64,000 nt of DNA, from contig NW_006763294.1 in assembly GCF_000218685.1 (NCBI RefSeq), forward strand, positions 1,274,959 to 1,338,958, given 5' to 3'. Shown here one piece after another: positions 34,541 through 47,006 of the stretch. A program made the position numbers and the translations under genes. The notes beneath the pieces were generated by a model. That model saw nothing but the letters and a program-made list of their open reading frames with translations. It searched no databases and was not told the origin of the DNA. Position 1 is the stretch's first letter. Each line of letters starts with the position of its first letter. The stretch comes from Serpula lacrymans var. lacrymans S7.9 (taxonomy: Eukaryota > Basidiomycota > Agaricomycetes > Boletales > Serpulaceae).

Positions 34541-37500
34541 ATGAAGCGCGTCCAATCCACCCGTTCGTCGTCGCCAACACCAACAACGTTCTCTGGCATT
34601 TCCAATTATCGCACGGAATCCTATCGCCCCATCAGAGATAAAAGCAGCAATGCACCTGCTATGCCGTCGCTTGACCCACGCTTCGTTGCGAGGACTCACT
34701 TTGACGAGCTATCTCGTTATTTGGCATCATATCTTGCAAGGGGTATGTCTAATCGGCTCGTGCGATCGTTTGTCTCTCATTCCTTTGTGCTTTCTTTGTT
34801 TCTCTAGCCGCCCCAAATTCCCGATCCACTGCCAGGCAGAAACTCACACGTTTGACCAGACAGCAGTTCCAAGAACTTTCCACCGATGTATATGATGAGC
34901 TTGTACGCCGTAAGAAGAATACAACCGATAATGAAGGTATGTAGGAATGAAGCTCGTCTATCACCAAATACAAATACCTAAACTCGTATCTCGTCGTAGT
35001 TCCATTTCTACCCGTCCGTGACGACTTTCACCCCAAGAGAAATCAAGCGCGACAGAAGCTCGCAACACTCCCAACCTCGAGGTTTGAGGACCTATCTAGT
35101 GACGTGTATTTCGAGTTAGCACGGAGATACCCGGAATTCAAGGACGAGGTAATTCGCTGTCCCTCTAAGACAATCGAACTGACTGGCAAACTTTGCTAGG
35201 TTTCTGATGGCGGCCTGGCGTCTCCAGCTTCAGCATACGACGATGTTCCATCCCCAGATTTTCATGCTACCTCTCGTCCCAACATCCCCACACCACCTTC
35301 AAACATTCGCTCAGGACGGGTTTCTGAGGACCGAGGGATGGACAGTGGTTATGGCGGGAGCTCTTTGGGGCGAAGGCCAAGCGATGATGGCTTTGGAAGG
35401 CGAAAGGCAAGCGACGATGAGTTCCCTCCACCTCGCCGCAGTGAAGATGCATACAATGCTATGGGCCGATCCAGTGAAGACACAGCCTTCTCAAGAAGGA
35501 AAGCTTCTCAGGATATACCTCGAAAATCTGATGAGCGTGATCGTGATTTCGGTCGTAGACCTAGTGCCTCTGCAAGTATACACAGTGATTCTACTGGCAC
35601 AACGAACGCCCAGAGTTCCACGGCAACCACTGGAATGATCATACCCAACAAGAGTACGATTGCTGAAGAAGATATCGAAGTTCCATACGGGAGAGAGATC
35701 AGAGACAGCGCTGGGACGGCTGTTGATGAGCGGGACAAGAGTCAAGAAAGGAGCAGAGAATTGGATATGGATGGCGTAACTGATGGCGAACGCGAGAATG
35801 GGGAGTACGCGAATTCAAGGAGCCCCTTGGGCGGCCTTAATGGATTGAGTGCGCGCCTGAGAGGCGTTGACGTTGATGAAGATGATAATGGAGGAGCACG
35901 AAGCGGCGAAGATTATTTCGACAAGGTCTCTCTGGGAAGGACCTCTATTACATCAGACCGATCGGCTGGTGCTTCGGGTATGGGATCGAGACTGTTTTCA
36001 GGACGTATGAGCGTTGGGGGCGAGGAGCACGAGAGACTACGACGCGACTACGAATACAAGATCGCCACCATGCAAAGCCGAATTACATCGCTAGAACGAG
36101 ACTTAGGGAATTCTGAAGGACGAGAACAACAGTTACTAGACAGCCAGGAGCGCGTCAAGCAACTGGAAGAAGACCTTGATGGTTTCCGCAGGGTACGTTA
36201 ATGCTGAGGTTTGAATTATTGTGCTTGCTCTTGATATACCTTGACTTTCTGTTTCAGAGGGCTGAAGAACAAAGTACTGCGATGCGGTCCTTACAGAAGG
36301 AACTGGATGATCTACGCGAACTTCGGGCTCGCGAGAAAGAGCGAGAAGTAAGGCGAACTCAAGACGATGAAGAGGAGCTACAAATACTGCGGGACCGATG
36401 TGAGCGTCTGGAAGAGGAACGAGGTAATTATAAAGCAAGGGTGCGTGCTACTTGTCTAGTTCGTTGCTTTCAAACTGAACTTTCTCATAGGATGACACCG
36501 AGATTGTGGATCAGCTCCGTACTGATATGGAAGGCCTATTGACTGAACTGTCAGACTTATCCCGTCGGAATGACGAGCTGATGACTGCTAAAGACTCAGA
36601 TCTTATCATCATTCGCGACCTTGATAGCCAGCTCAAGGATTACAAGCGAAAATACGAACAGGCCAAGACTGAGCTAAGAAGTGTAAAAGGTAATGTCCAC
36701 ATCACTGACTCGGATTTTCACGGTTTCTGATCATTGTATGCCTTGCTTATTCATAGCGACGTCGCAACTCTTCTTGCAAGCTCCGAAGTCCGACGATCAG
36801 CTTCCTATGTCTTCCGATGGTGGTCTTCTCGATATCCATGTTACCGCTTTTGTTTCTGCTACTGACGGTCTCCTTACTGCTGCTCGATCGAATGCACCCA
36901 CGCGGGTCCTAACTCCCATGAAAGCTGTGGTGACTTCAGTAACTGCCATCATCGAAGATGTTCGTTCGTATGAGCAACGGCCCCAGCGATCTGACATCGA
37001 CATCGAGAACCTGCGATCGCTCCGTGAGCGCGCAGAAGCCACTCTCAGTAACCTCGCTACTGCCTCCAAGACACATGCTACTAGTTCAGGCATGTCCCCT
37101 GTCAGTCTACTGGACGCCGCTGCTAGCCATGTATCGGCGACTGTGACGGAAATTGGTAGATTGATATCTATACGGAAAGCTACAAAGAGTGAACAGGAGG
37201 AGTTCTTGTCTTCCCCTCATATGTCCAGTTCCACATCATTTTCCCCGTCTCTGCGGTCTATAGATGAAATTAGATTGTTGCACGAACGGAAGTTGAGCAG
37301 CTCAAGCTCAAAGCGTTCTGACGGCTATTCTTCGCCCCTTGCCAATTCTTCACGTTTTGCGGAGCCGCAGAACCGCAGGGCTCCTTCCGAGCATTCAAGT
37401 TCACAAACCACTTCTCCGCCTCCGATCTTTGATAGATCACCGGTAGTCGGTGCTGGCGGTGTTATCAGCGATGATTCAGCTGTGCCAGAGGATGCTTGGG

Positions 37501-37894
37501 CTGAGCTCAGGGTAAGTAAGCTTCGTTTTACTTCTTATTCCCTCTTTCACTCACTTGTGCATTTCAGCCTTATCTTGAGGAGCAGACGGAATCGATCGTG
37601 TACGCTATCCAGAGTGTACTGTCAGGAGTCCGCAGCCCCGTTCCCTCACCCACGCTTAACGAAAATCTCACTCAAATCATAACCATTGTGTCCAGTATTG
37701 TTGCCGTTTGCAACGACAACCTTCCTCCTGCCTCCGCACAGCAGGGTAATGAGATCCTACAGGAACTCAGCGATCATGCTAACAAGCTCAGCGAGGTTCA
37801 GGCATTGCCTGAAGTAACGAAAGAGTCACGACAGATCATGGCAAAGTCGAGCTTTGCGGTGGCTAACGCGATGAAGGGATTGATGAAGTTATGA
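34541..37894 (+). CDS. SPA2: Spa2-like polarity scaffold (GIT/SHD domain)
   Basis: Polarisome scaffold that organises hyphal-tip growth. Eight exons by eye: 34541-34742, 34808-34936, 35000-35148, 35200-36192, 36258-36440, 36491-36689, 36757-37511 and 37568-37894. The N-terminus carries two Spa2-homology repeats, RTHFDELSRYLASYLAR...LTRQQFQELSTDVYDELVRR and LPTSRFEDLSSDVYFELARR. A long disordered Ser/Arg/Asp-rich stretch follows (35200-36000). A coiled coil comes next (about 36030-36690, heptads such as RITSLERDLGNSEGREQQLL and LQKELDDLRELRAREKE). The C-terminal domain is helical (37600-37890), ending AVANAMKGLMKL. Start choice: the ATG at 34541 gives KRVQSTRSSSPTPTT, while a longer frame back to 34370 adds unlike sequence. 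It converges on the Ams2-like gene with only 137 bp between stops. Confidence 0.88.
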
Positions 37895-38031
37895 TGATGT
37901 CTGTTATGCTATGTACTACCCTTTGTCTGTATTCTAATTGGATAATTCGTACTTCGGAACTTACAGACCGTCCTTTGCGATGTTGTTTGCTACATGTATG
38001 GTATATATAAGTGCAAAAGATTCCTATGGCA

Positions 38032-41000
38032 TCACATTAAACATCCACCAAAGATGGCTTGCATTTCTTCTGCCAGCTTCGCATGGTCAACCTCTGACAT
38101 GCTAGTTTGATCTCCTGGAACATGGAGAGGGTCCAGAGTACCACCGCCGTTATTGTCGACCAGAGGCTTGACTGATTCCCAGAACTCATTGAAGTCCATA
38201 TCAACCAACCCATTTTGGATGACGGTAGAGTCCATAGGAATTTGCGTGCCATCTTCCCGTGGACCACCCATACCACCAGAGAAAATAGCGTCGAGATCAT
38301 GAAAGTATTTGTCGAAATCTTCAGAGAATGAACCGTCAGATGGGGGAAGTAAATCGATGTCGCTATGAAGAGCGTGCTCGATTTCGTCACCGATAGCTCC
38401 ATCTGAATCTGACATGAGTGCATCAGACTCGGGAACATCTTCCATGCTTTCGTCTCCAGATGGCAGAAGAGACGGACTTGTGGGTGGGAGAGGAGATGAA
38501 GGTGGTAGCGGGCTGGAGCGATACCGCATAGTATCGTCGTCATCAAACTCGCCCTCCGACTGTGTCGATGTGTCAGTGTCTGGGGTATGCTCGTTACCGT
38601 TGCTGTTGAGCGCATCATTGGAGGCCGGGGTTGGTACATCGAGATCTTGGAGAGCCTTGTCTAACTCTCTTGTAAGTACGTCTTCTTCAGGGTCTAGGTC
38701 ACGCTCTTGATACCACTTTTCGATATTTCGATTCGTGGTAAGGACTTGTATTGGTGATATTTTTGAAGTGGATGCTATCCGATTGCGAGGCGTAAATAGA
38801 GGGGTGTTGAATATGCTGTCAAGCTTTTTGCCCAGAGATTTGGGCGTTGGACTGAAAAGTGGGGATGGGCCATCTATGTCTGTCTTGAAAGAAGGTGAAC
38901 TGAGAGAGCGGGTTCTCCGAGGAGGAGTGCTTGGAGGTACAAGAGTTGACGTGATCGGACTCGAGGGAGTCATAACAGAAACATCGGATGCAAAAACAGG
39001 GAGAGAAGACGTGCTCGCCGTTCGATGGAGCGTTTCTTGCGACGCAAAACCGTCAGCTTGACTCGATGATGGAATATCAGTGGGATAGTGCTCCCTTTCC
39101 GTGTCACTATTTTGCACAACTGTCCGTGATCCACCTGTAGATCTCCGTGGTCGCTTCTTACGAGCTTTCCTGGCTTCTTCCAAGAGAGAAAGTCGCTCTT
39201 CTGCCTCCTTTGACAAGCGAGGCTGCGTTGCTGTACTCGTACGTGCCCACTCAGGAACAACGTAGCGCTTTTGCGACTTGGTAGGAACGGCAGAAGAGGT
39301 TTCAGAATCAGAGGTCATACGCGACGTTGATGTTTCAGAAGAAGTTCGAATAAGCTGCCGTGGAGGTGAGGAGCGCGGATGAAACATAGCCGCATGGTAA
39401 GAGCTGTATGAAGAGATATACGAATGCCCATAATCGAAATCTGAGTGTACGTGCCGCTTGTGTAGAGCTGAACCCGACGACGGTGCTGTGATGAAGCCAT
39501 TGGCATTCCGGCGGTTATTCGAATTTTGGGCGCGTTTTTTCGCTGCTTCACGCTCTTGTTCTTCCATAAAGTCACTTAGTGTACGCTTTCTCCCAGAAAA
39601 TACTGCGGGGGCTTTATTTTCCCTCCCACCAGAACTCAGCCGTGGCTTATGTGAGTGCGGGGCTGGAGGTTCCTCTTCTGCAGGAAGCTTGACTGCATCC
39701 TCTTTGTCTGCACGACGCTTAAATGCGCTGGGGTCTACATTCTCCTTGTTAATTTCGACGATTTCGTCGTCTTGTGAATGACGAGACACGGGCGGTGACG
39801 AATGGGAAGGATGTGGTTGCAAATGAGGTGTAGAGGAGGATAAAAGCCGTCTGAGAGCATTCACTAGGTCTGGATTTGGATGACCATCGGCATTAGAGCC
39901 CGAAGGTGCTGAATCGATAGCTGACAATGCAGAAAGAAGTGCAGCATTCTGACTTTGATTAGCAGTTGACATCGCAGCAAGAAGGCTTTGCATAACATCG
40001 GGCGAAGTATTGGTGACATGTTGTATAGTCTGGGAGGGTTGGGATACCAAAGGATCAGAGCGAATAAGAGGGGCACGGATAAGGGGTGGGACATTAGGAC
40101 GAGCGGATTTCTTCGACCTTGACTGAGTCTTTGCAGCTTTCTTTGGACACTCTGGTCTTCCTCTAGGACGCTTAGGTGGGCCGATGTATACTTCTGGGAA
40201 ATCGGATGACTTCGCTAATTGTCGTGGTGGCTCCCGAGATGAAGATTTGTTCTCTACAGAGTGGGTGCGCTGCTGAGACATGGATTTCAGCGACCGCTGA
40301 GGAGGTTTCGATATAGCTGCTGGAGATTCTGTTGGAGGCAGTGAGCTAGAGGGTGGCACTTGAGACTTCTTAATAGATTGAGGTGGTTGGCTCCAGGACT
40401 TGAGAGTGTCAGATAGCGTTGATTTCTGTATGTGAGTGGTCTGGACTATGTTAGATTGAGAGTGTCTAGAACTATGAACTTAACTACCTCTCGTAAAGCG
40501 AAGATAACCTCGAGTGCTTCGGTCCCTGACCCGAGTATTATGATGGTGCCCGTCACCAAGACGGTATCGCATTCATCAGCCAGGAGGGCCCAAGACATAA
40601 GTCCAAGGGCGACGGCAACACCCTGAGGTCTTAGATCTTGGGATGGGTTGCCCGAGTTGTTTGAGATATTTACTGGTGCAGGCGTCGACTGGGATTCGAG
40701 AGGATCAAGAACGTATAGAGAGAAATCCCTGGACGAGTCTTGTACTAATTCGGGACTAATGTGGTGTAAGGAACGTCAAGCCGGAATAAGTAGAAAACAA
40801 AATACCTCGAGTTGCATATAGCAGCCAAACAGGCCTTCAGTGGAGCAGACCCGTATTGGATATGACCAGCAACGATGCAAGGAGTGATAGAAATAGGAGA
40901 GGGGGATTTCGCGAGGATATATTGCGGCGAGCTATTAACTGTGTATAATACTCGTACTAACTGAAGTGTCAGTGATGAAAGCTGAGGACGTTGATCAGCG

Positions 41001-41056
41001 TACTTACGGGCAAGGTGTCGAGGGCTGGTCATCGAGCGTTGCGACGGGCTCTCCAT
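38032..41056 (-). CDS. Ams2/Spt21-like protein with AT-hook and acidic tail
   Basis: Probable chromatin or transcription factor. From the ATG at 41056 the N-terminus reads ESPSQRSMTSPRHLARK, then after an intron VRVLYTVNSSPQYILAKS and GSAPLKACLAAIC, and after another SRDFSLYVLDPLESQS and GVAVALGLMSWALLADE. The pattern VLYT...SPQY.LA..P followed by LK.C..AIC and YVLDPLE resembles the N-terminal domain of fission yeast Ams2 and yeast Spt21, regulators of histone gene expression. The remaining 775 codons (40359-38032) are one exon: an AT-hook (PPKRPRGRPE near 40180), long Ser/Pro/Arg-rich regions with RRTRSLSSPSF, and an acidic C-terminus. I see no GATA zinc finger, unlike Ams2. Family assignment is from memory of motif pattern, so moderate. 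Confidence 0.6.
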
Positions 41057-42001
41057 CGTACTCTATGGTGTCGCTGTTGCGCAGGACGACGAGCTTGAGG
41101 ACAATTGCGCCGACAACGTTGAGGTTGATGACAAGTTATAACGTAGTACCGGATCGAGTCGTGCCAGACACATTCAACAAATCGGGAGACGCGACGCGTC
41201 ACATTGTGACTATACGCGATAATGTCACACATCGCGCGCGTGACGCGACTCTGCAACTTCAAGCTGAACCAGCACTTTCTCGAGGACTCATTCATTTTTA
41301 AAAAAAAACTGATGTATGTTCTCTTTGAACACAATTAGGGCTTGGAACGCAGCCTGGGCCAACATTATTCCAATATGATAATTCTCCCGCAGACTACCAG
41401 CACTCAGGCTGGCAGGCACGGTACCACACCACCTCGGACTTCAATCCACTCTCGTGACAGTTCCCACCCGATTTGAAAGTACTTATCGTTTGGATGGAAA
41501 CCAGTTCAACGAAAGTTTGGTTCCCACTCCCGCCCCTTGTCCTGTCTATGTTTCAGGATCAGATACAGGTAGTTCACATGGTCTCAATTTGACCAAAACT
41601 ACTCCCAAAGTTCTTTCTAAACTCTCATCCTTCCTTCGTGCCTCCTCTCCGCCTAGCTAATAATGCATGGAAACGGAACTTTGATACACCGTCATTGACT
41701 GTACATATGGTACATACATACCCCCCATAAGTGAGTTATTTCTGATTCCTATATATGTGATTATATACCGTGACGAGCAAGTTGATAAGCCATTCACTGA
41801 CAGGATGAGTTCATTCACAGACCACGAATACGAAGGCGATCATCTACTCGCCAAATCACAAAACCGCATAGAGCCAACTCTACAAGTGTTTATATTTTCC
41901 TCAAAAATGTGCAAAAGCTTCGTCAGTCAAGTGTTTGTTGCGATGTATATGAGACCCCCAACTGAATAGATTCATTGAGAACGACCACTCGAAGCACGCG
42001 A
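41057..42001. other. Intergenic region, FAD gene 3' side to Ams2-like 5' side
   Basis: Contains the Ams2-like promoter (minus). A plus-strand stretch 41337-41460 (TQPGPTLFQYDNSPADYQHS) looks exon-like but has no start or partner, and a 68-codon ORF at 41454-41660 has no recognisable family. Otherwise nothing is supported. Confidence 0.35.
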
Positions 42002-43785
42002 TCAACCAGTGAGCATCTCGAGTAGTTTTTCGGGGCGAGCCTCTACCCATCGCCGTTCTGTAACTTTCATTATATCTGGAAACCATCCTTCTATTTCCGC
42101 TGCTCTATCCATTACCATGTGAGCCAGTGCTTTTCCACTCAGCCAGGCATGCACCATTCCTTCACCAGTGTACCCAGCTGCAATCCACTCCCCAGGAGCC
42201 GCACTCAATTTCAAGGATTTGTCTTCATCTTGCGATATAGGACCCCGTGGTGTGGAAGAAACAGGAGGTTCTACTCTTCCCGATATCTTTTGTGGTAAAC
42301 GACCAACCCAAGGTCGCAGGTCCGCAGAGATCCCGAGTACCCCACTCCACAGTGCTTTCACCCTCCCTTTGCCCCATGCTACCCCATTATTATCTTCTGC
42401 AGGCGGTTTTTCGGCGCCCCAATGTTCGTCACCAAAATACCGAGGGAGCACCCCAGAAATGTACGAGGTGATGTATTTGCTATATTCGCTGTCGTCTGTA
42501 TTTCCAACCTCGATGAAATTGTCCTCTGCGGCTCGCGCAAAGCCACCGCCGAGCATCAGTTCATTCTCTCCCGTGGGTAACTGCGTGAGATAGTCATATC
42601 CGACCGTTCCGGTGTAGAAGACGAAGGAGCGTTGGCCGGATAATGTTGATGGGTCAAGAGACTGGCCAGGGCGCTGAGCGGACATGTTTCCTCTAACGGG
42701 AATGATCTTGGCCCTCATCGGCTCCAGCAGATACGAGCTCCAGCCATTGGTAGCGTGTATAACGTGGGGCGTGGTGATGGTCCCTCTTGGAGTGTTGACA
42801 GTATAGAACGGAGTGGTTGCTGTGGGGCTCACAATAGAAGTACATGGCGTATGTGTACATAGTGAGAAACTGTTGACAGTCAGATGTACAAGAACGTGCA
42901 CAGATCAGCTACCCTCACCTATTTGAGTAACGTACAATCATCTTTGATAAGATGCCTGTGACAAAACGGTAAGGATGTATAGCGCCTGCGTATGTAGATA
43001 TGCATCCAACAGTATCAGACGCTAGCTTAAACGTCTATTCCTCTTGTATCATCATCATGGCTCTTTCTCGTGGACCTAGTTGTGATCACGTACCTTTTTA
43101 GCGTCTTCAGACTCCAACGCTCTATAATGCTCAGATTCCACTGGCATAGCTTCTCGAAATACTTGTAACTTGGATTTAGCTTCGTCAAACATATTTTGGT
43201 CGTAAAATACATCGACAGTCTCCACTCCCCGCCACTGTGATTCCTTCAAAATATCTTCCTCTTCAGCAACGTGCCCCAGTTCTTCGACATGAGCAAGTCG
43301 AAATTTAATCATTTTTTTCGCATTATCCTCTCCATGTTCTTCTTTGAGAGTGATGTAATCATGGTATAAAGGTGGCGAGATATGACCTCCATTTCTAACA
43401 TTCGCGGTCTGGGAAGCTTTGGCTTGCCTGCAACTGAGGATTATACTCACCTTCCAGTAGCTCCAGAGCAAACGTCTCTTGCTTCTAGCATAACTACCTT
43501 GACAGACTCCAAGTTCTCCTCGCTGTGGTATTGGTCCAGTAAAGCTCGACACAATGAGGTTCCAGTTATTCCGGATCCAATGACTACGAAATCGGCATGA
43601 TTAGGGAGTTTAGAAGGTGCACATTGGACCAGAGGTGATGGTGGAATTGTCCAAAATGATAAGGTCGGATTTGGGACAGGGAGGCCCGGGGATGTTTGCA
43701 GACGTTTTTTGAGCAGCTGGTACTTCCTTAGGTTTTCTAGGAAATCTGACCAGGCAAGCTTGGCTAGCGATAATACTGTACCCAT
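42002..43785 (-). CDS. FAD-dependent oxidoreductase (DAO family)
   Basis: Flavoenzyme of the D-amino-acid-oxidase/glycine-oxidase-like family; substrate unknown. From the ATG at 43785 a basic N-terminus leads to the dinucleotide-binding strand DFVVIGSGITGTSLCRALL, then VVMLEARDVCSGATG. After an intron (about 43446-43401) it continues RNGGHISPPLYHDY, typical of DAO proteins with a GATGRNGGH motif. Middle exons carry GCISTYAGAIHPYRFV. The last exon (42901-42002) has VIHATNGWSSYLLEP, IIPVRGNMSAQRP and LGISADLRPWVGRLP, plus WIAAGYTGEGMVHAWLSG, the C-terminal FAD-contacting motif. Full-length and intact. It is divergent from the F-box gene at 44182. No nearby gene indicates a pathway. Confidence 0.88.
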
Positions 43786-44181
43786 ATCGATCTAGATGAT
43801 GTTGCAAACGAAACTCATATAAAAGGTTCGGCGAGGTGCAAACTGTAGAATTTTTGAGTAGACCAAGATAAGGATTAGATAAGGGGATGCATTCAAGCTG
43901 CTCGCGCCGCGAAAAGAAAAAGTGCACCGGAAATACCCGTAAGTCCTGCACTCTAACGGCGAAATGTCCCTTTCTTTCAGACAATACAATCATCTGCAAC
44001 CTACACGGTAGCACCTATATACGCATCCTCAGCAGTCACTCGTCGTCTTCCGGTCTTATACACCTGGTATGGTTTTATTTATTGTAGTCAATCATAATTC
44101 AACCTTTGGAATCTGCAGTGCAGGTCATTTTGGCTATTTTGCGCTCCAGCCAATCCACCGACGGTCAACAGTCTCAGCCAT
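43786..44181. promoter_or_regulatory. Divergent promoter region, FAD oxidoreductase and F-box gene
   Basis: 396 bp between outward-facing starts; no motif assigned. Confidence 0.35.
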
Positions 44182-45738
44182 TTGCAAATAAACTACTACG
44201 GTGTGTTATATCAGCCTTTGATGACTGACTGGCATTCTAATCATCTGAACTTGAATGGTATTGGCAGAGTACAGATAGACAAAATGCATGTGGAGTCAAA
44301 TGAGCTTTACGATCTACAAATATCGCGCCGCCGTCCCATTGTCAGATCGTACATTGCCATCCTCCCCACCGAGTTACTCGTCCCGATCTTTGCATACGCT
44401 AGTTACGCGTCAAACGACATAGAGTTCAAGCTGGCCCTCGTGTGCCGACGTTGGAGGCATATCGTCTTGCATACCCCCTCGATATGGACCAAACTACGTA
44501 TATCCGAATCGACTTCCATCGATAAAGCAAGGATATATATCCAACGTTCCGAGAATATGCCTTTGTACCTTGATGTGGATATCACTTCCAGAAATTGCTA
44601 CACCTACGCTGATGGGAGACATGGACTGGTGCAGTATAGCAAGCGCCAAGAAATTGTTGAGCTATTGCTCTCTTGTACGGATCGATGGAAACATCTCAGC
44701 CTTACAGTTTGGGATGACTGTGCTGATTATACGAACCCAAGCGCAGGCGGTGTCGCATCTGTTATTCTAACAAATTTTGTTGACATCTACGTGCCCCTAC
44801 TGGAAAATTTCAAGCTTAGTGCATATAGCCGTAGTAGTCTTTCATCAGTATTCTTCCAGCCACCCATCCGCTTCTTCCAACGCGGCGCTCCTATGCTCAC
44901 TCATTTTGGGCTGTGTGAAGTTGGCCCTGACATCTGTAGTGTCCCTTCTGCCACTTCTACGCTCACATTTCTATCCGTCGAAACATCTCAGCTAAAGCAA
45001 CAACTCTGCGGATGTGACCTATGGGATTACTTGCGTGGACTACCTGCTCTCACTCACCTTAACCTCAAAGACGATTTCTACAACAACGACATACCATTAG
45101 GGAACATCCTTCAGCTTCCACACCTCGTCTCCTTACGCTTAGAACCTGGTGCTGCTTGCCCTGTCAATAAAATTGGCGAGGTATTGGCCTCCATCTCTGC
45201 GCCACACCTCGAGCATATCTCTCTGACACCTCTACCTGACTTCTTGGACCCATATACACTCTGTACCGATGAAGAAGCGGAGCTCCTGCCCAACTTTTTG
45301 GCGAGATTTGTTAGCGACCCCCCTTTCCCATCATTGCAGTCACTTATTCTACACTTTCCCGCAATACCTCTCAAAGTGACAAACTTTTTCCACGCATTCC
45401 CCACAATCTCCTATGTTAGTCTCGCAGACATGAACAGCAAAGAGATGATCAAAGAGATGCTGAAAGGCCATATATGCAAAGATTCGTCTTCTAACCCGCC
45501 TTTATTGTGGCCGAACCTCCAAACACTGGTTTTGGAAAATTGGAACGTTAGTGATGAAATCGAGCTGCTGCTCAAGCTATTGTATGTTCGAGAGCGGGCA
45601 GGATCACCTATCAAACAACTGAAGCTACGCAATTCAGAAGCAAACACGTTCAAAGCAATTTCACCATGGCTGCGAAGTAAACTGGATGAGCTGGTTTCAG
45701 TCGAGTTGGAAACAGATCTTCCTCCGTGGTTGATCTGA
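44182..45738 (+). CDS. F-box protein with leucine-rich C-terminal region
   Basis: Probable substrate adaptor of an SCF ubiquitin ligase; F-box families are strongly expanded in agaricomycetes. Single exon, 518 codons from 44182; a start at 44284 is equally possible. The F-box-like motif lies about 55 residues in: LPTELLVPIFAYASYASND followed by LALVCRRWRHIVLHTPSIW. The rest has irregular leucine-rich repeats, e.g. LPALTHLNLKDDFYN, LPHLVSLRLEPGAA and APHLEHISLTPLPDF, and ends ELDELVSVELE-like (SKLDELVSVELETDLPPWLI). Target unknown. No frame damage is seen. Confidence 0.85.
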   Translation: MQINYYGVLYQPLMTDWHSNHLNLNGIGRVQIDKMHVESNELYDLQISRRRPIVRSYIAILPTELLVPIFAYASYASNDIEFKLALVCRRWRHIVLHTPSIWTKLRISESTSIDKARIYIQRSENMPLYLDVDITSRNCYTYADGRHGLVQYSKRQEIVELLLSCTDRWKHLSLTVWDDCADYTNPSAGGVASVILTNFVDIYVPLLENFKLSAYSRSSLSSVFFQPPIRFFQRGAPMLTHFGLCEVGPDICSVPSATSTLTFLSVETSQLKQQLCGCDLWDYLRGLPALTHLNLKDDFYNNDIPLGNILQLPHLVSLRLEPGAACPVNKIGEVLASISAPHLEHISLTPLPDFLDPYTLCTDEEAELLPNFLARFVSDPPFPSLQSLILHFPAIPLKVTNFFHAFPTISYVSLADMNSKEMIKEMLKGHICKDSSSNPPLLWPNLQTLVLENWNVSDEIELLLKLLYVRERAGSPIKQLKLRNSEANTFKAISPWLRSKLDELVSVELETDLPPWLI

Positions 45739-47006
45739 TTTCTGCTTTCCAAGAAATCATGGTCATCGCAGTCACGGGCTTAGATTCTTAGGCATCCTAA
45801 TTCTATTTGTTGGCTTAACCATGTAAACGTTCCCCACAGCACAGCAGTCACGGATTCTCTTACTTTATCCCCAGTAGATTTTACAATTGAACAAAGCGCG
45901 TATACCGCTTGATTGCAGATTTTGACTTGAAATCTTGTGATGAAAATCAAGACATAAAGTCCTTCTAAGTATCTCCTTCGGTGTACATCATGTCTTGCAA
46001 GGTTCACTAGCGTTCATTAACGTTCATTCTCTTGCGGCCTTCTCTTGAGTTACATACCATATAACATAAGAGCTTGACGCTCTCTGAATCGGTTGAAGTG
46101 CGGAGTGGCGTGACCATTTTGGGCTTTACTTCATCGACATCCACCTGACAGGATTTCCGCCAAAGCGATGCTGAGAAGGTCTGATTATAGGAGACGAAAG
46201 GTTGGGAGATTGCTGGGAGAACATGTTTTCCGCTGTCACCGAATTCGGAAAAAGAAGATACATTGAACTCAATTCATAATGGACTGAGCTCTGTCTGAAT
46301 CGTTCGACATACCACCGCCTGTCCATGGCGCCCTTCCGTCCATGTTCTCGAGCTGGCTGTTGATTATGATTTGGTATCCACCGAGCAATATAGTATGTGC
46401 ATCGTGTCCTATTCTGCATATCTCCAGCTTTGGGTTCTGATTTCAGCCTCACGTATCACAGTTTGGTCTTTATCTCAATGAAAATCATGTGGGGTGGGGC
46501 GCCAGTACGTTCGTGCCTCCGCTACACTCGGCTCATCTTCCTCCGGTCAACCGCCAGTATCAGTTTCATCTTTCAATATTCAAGAGTCGCGGTGAACTTG
46601 AGTTCGTGCCTTCTGAATCTATGTCTTTGACATAACAACTTGAATGGTGGGCAATGTACCCCTGCTTGACTTACTTTAGAAACTGTGCCTCCGCCATACC
46701 AGGGGCGTTTCCTTCATTTCCTGACGTTTCAGACGCCATCGCTTTAACCTTATATTTATATCAGGTTTAATCCCACCATGTCTCCCTTTATGTTGCTCAT
46801 ATTTCTACCTTTCAACCAGCAATTGTGGCTGCGAGGTCATGTTTTCGATGTTTCGGCATTACAATTGTGCTTGGACGTGCCTCCGCTGTGCTCGGCGTCA
46901 GCTACAGGAATGGAGCCCCCTATCCAAAGAACTGGTACCAAAACCGACTGTTGTTGGAACTTGTGCCTCCAAGAGGCTCCTGAACTAGACCGTTTTACGC
47001 CGTACG
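45739..47006. other. Long intergenic region
   Basis: 1.27 kb with scattered short ORFs on both strands and no recognisable protein, repeat or RNA gene. It presumably contains the promoter of the gene at 47.0-51.9 kb. Confidence 0.4.

Noticed and set aside
38414..38710. Plus-strand ORFs across 38.4-39.8 kb
   Set aside because: Antisense shadows of the low-complexity Ser/Pro/Asp coding sequence of the Ams2-like gene.
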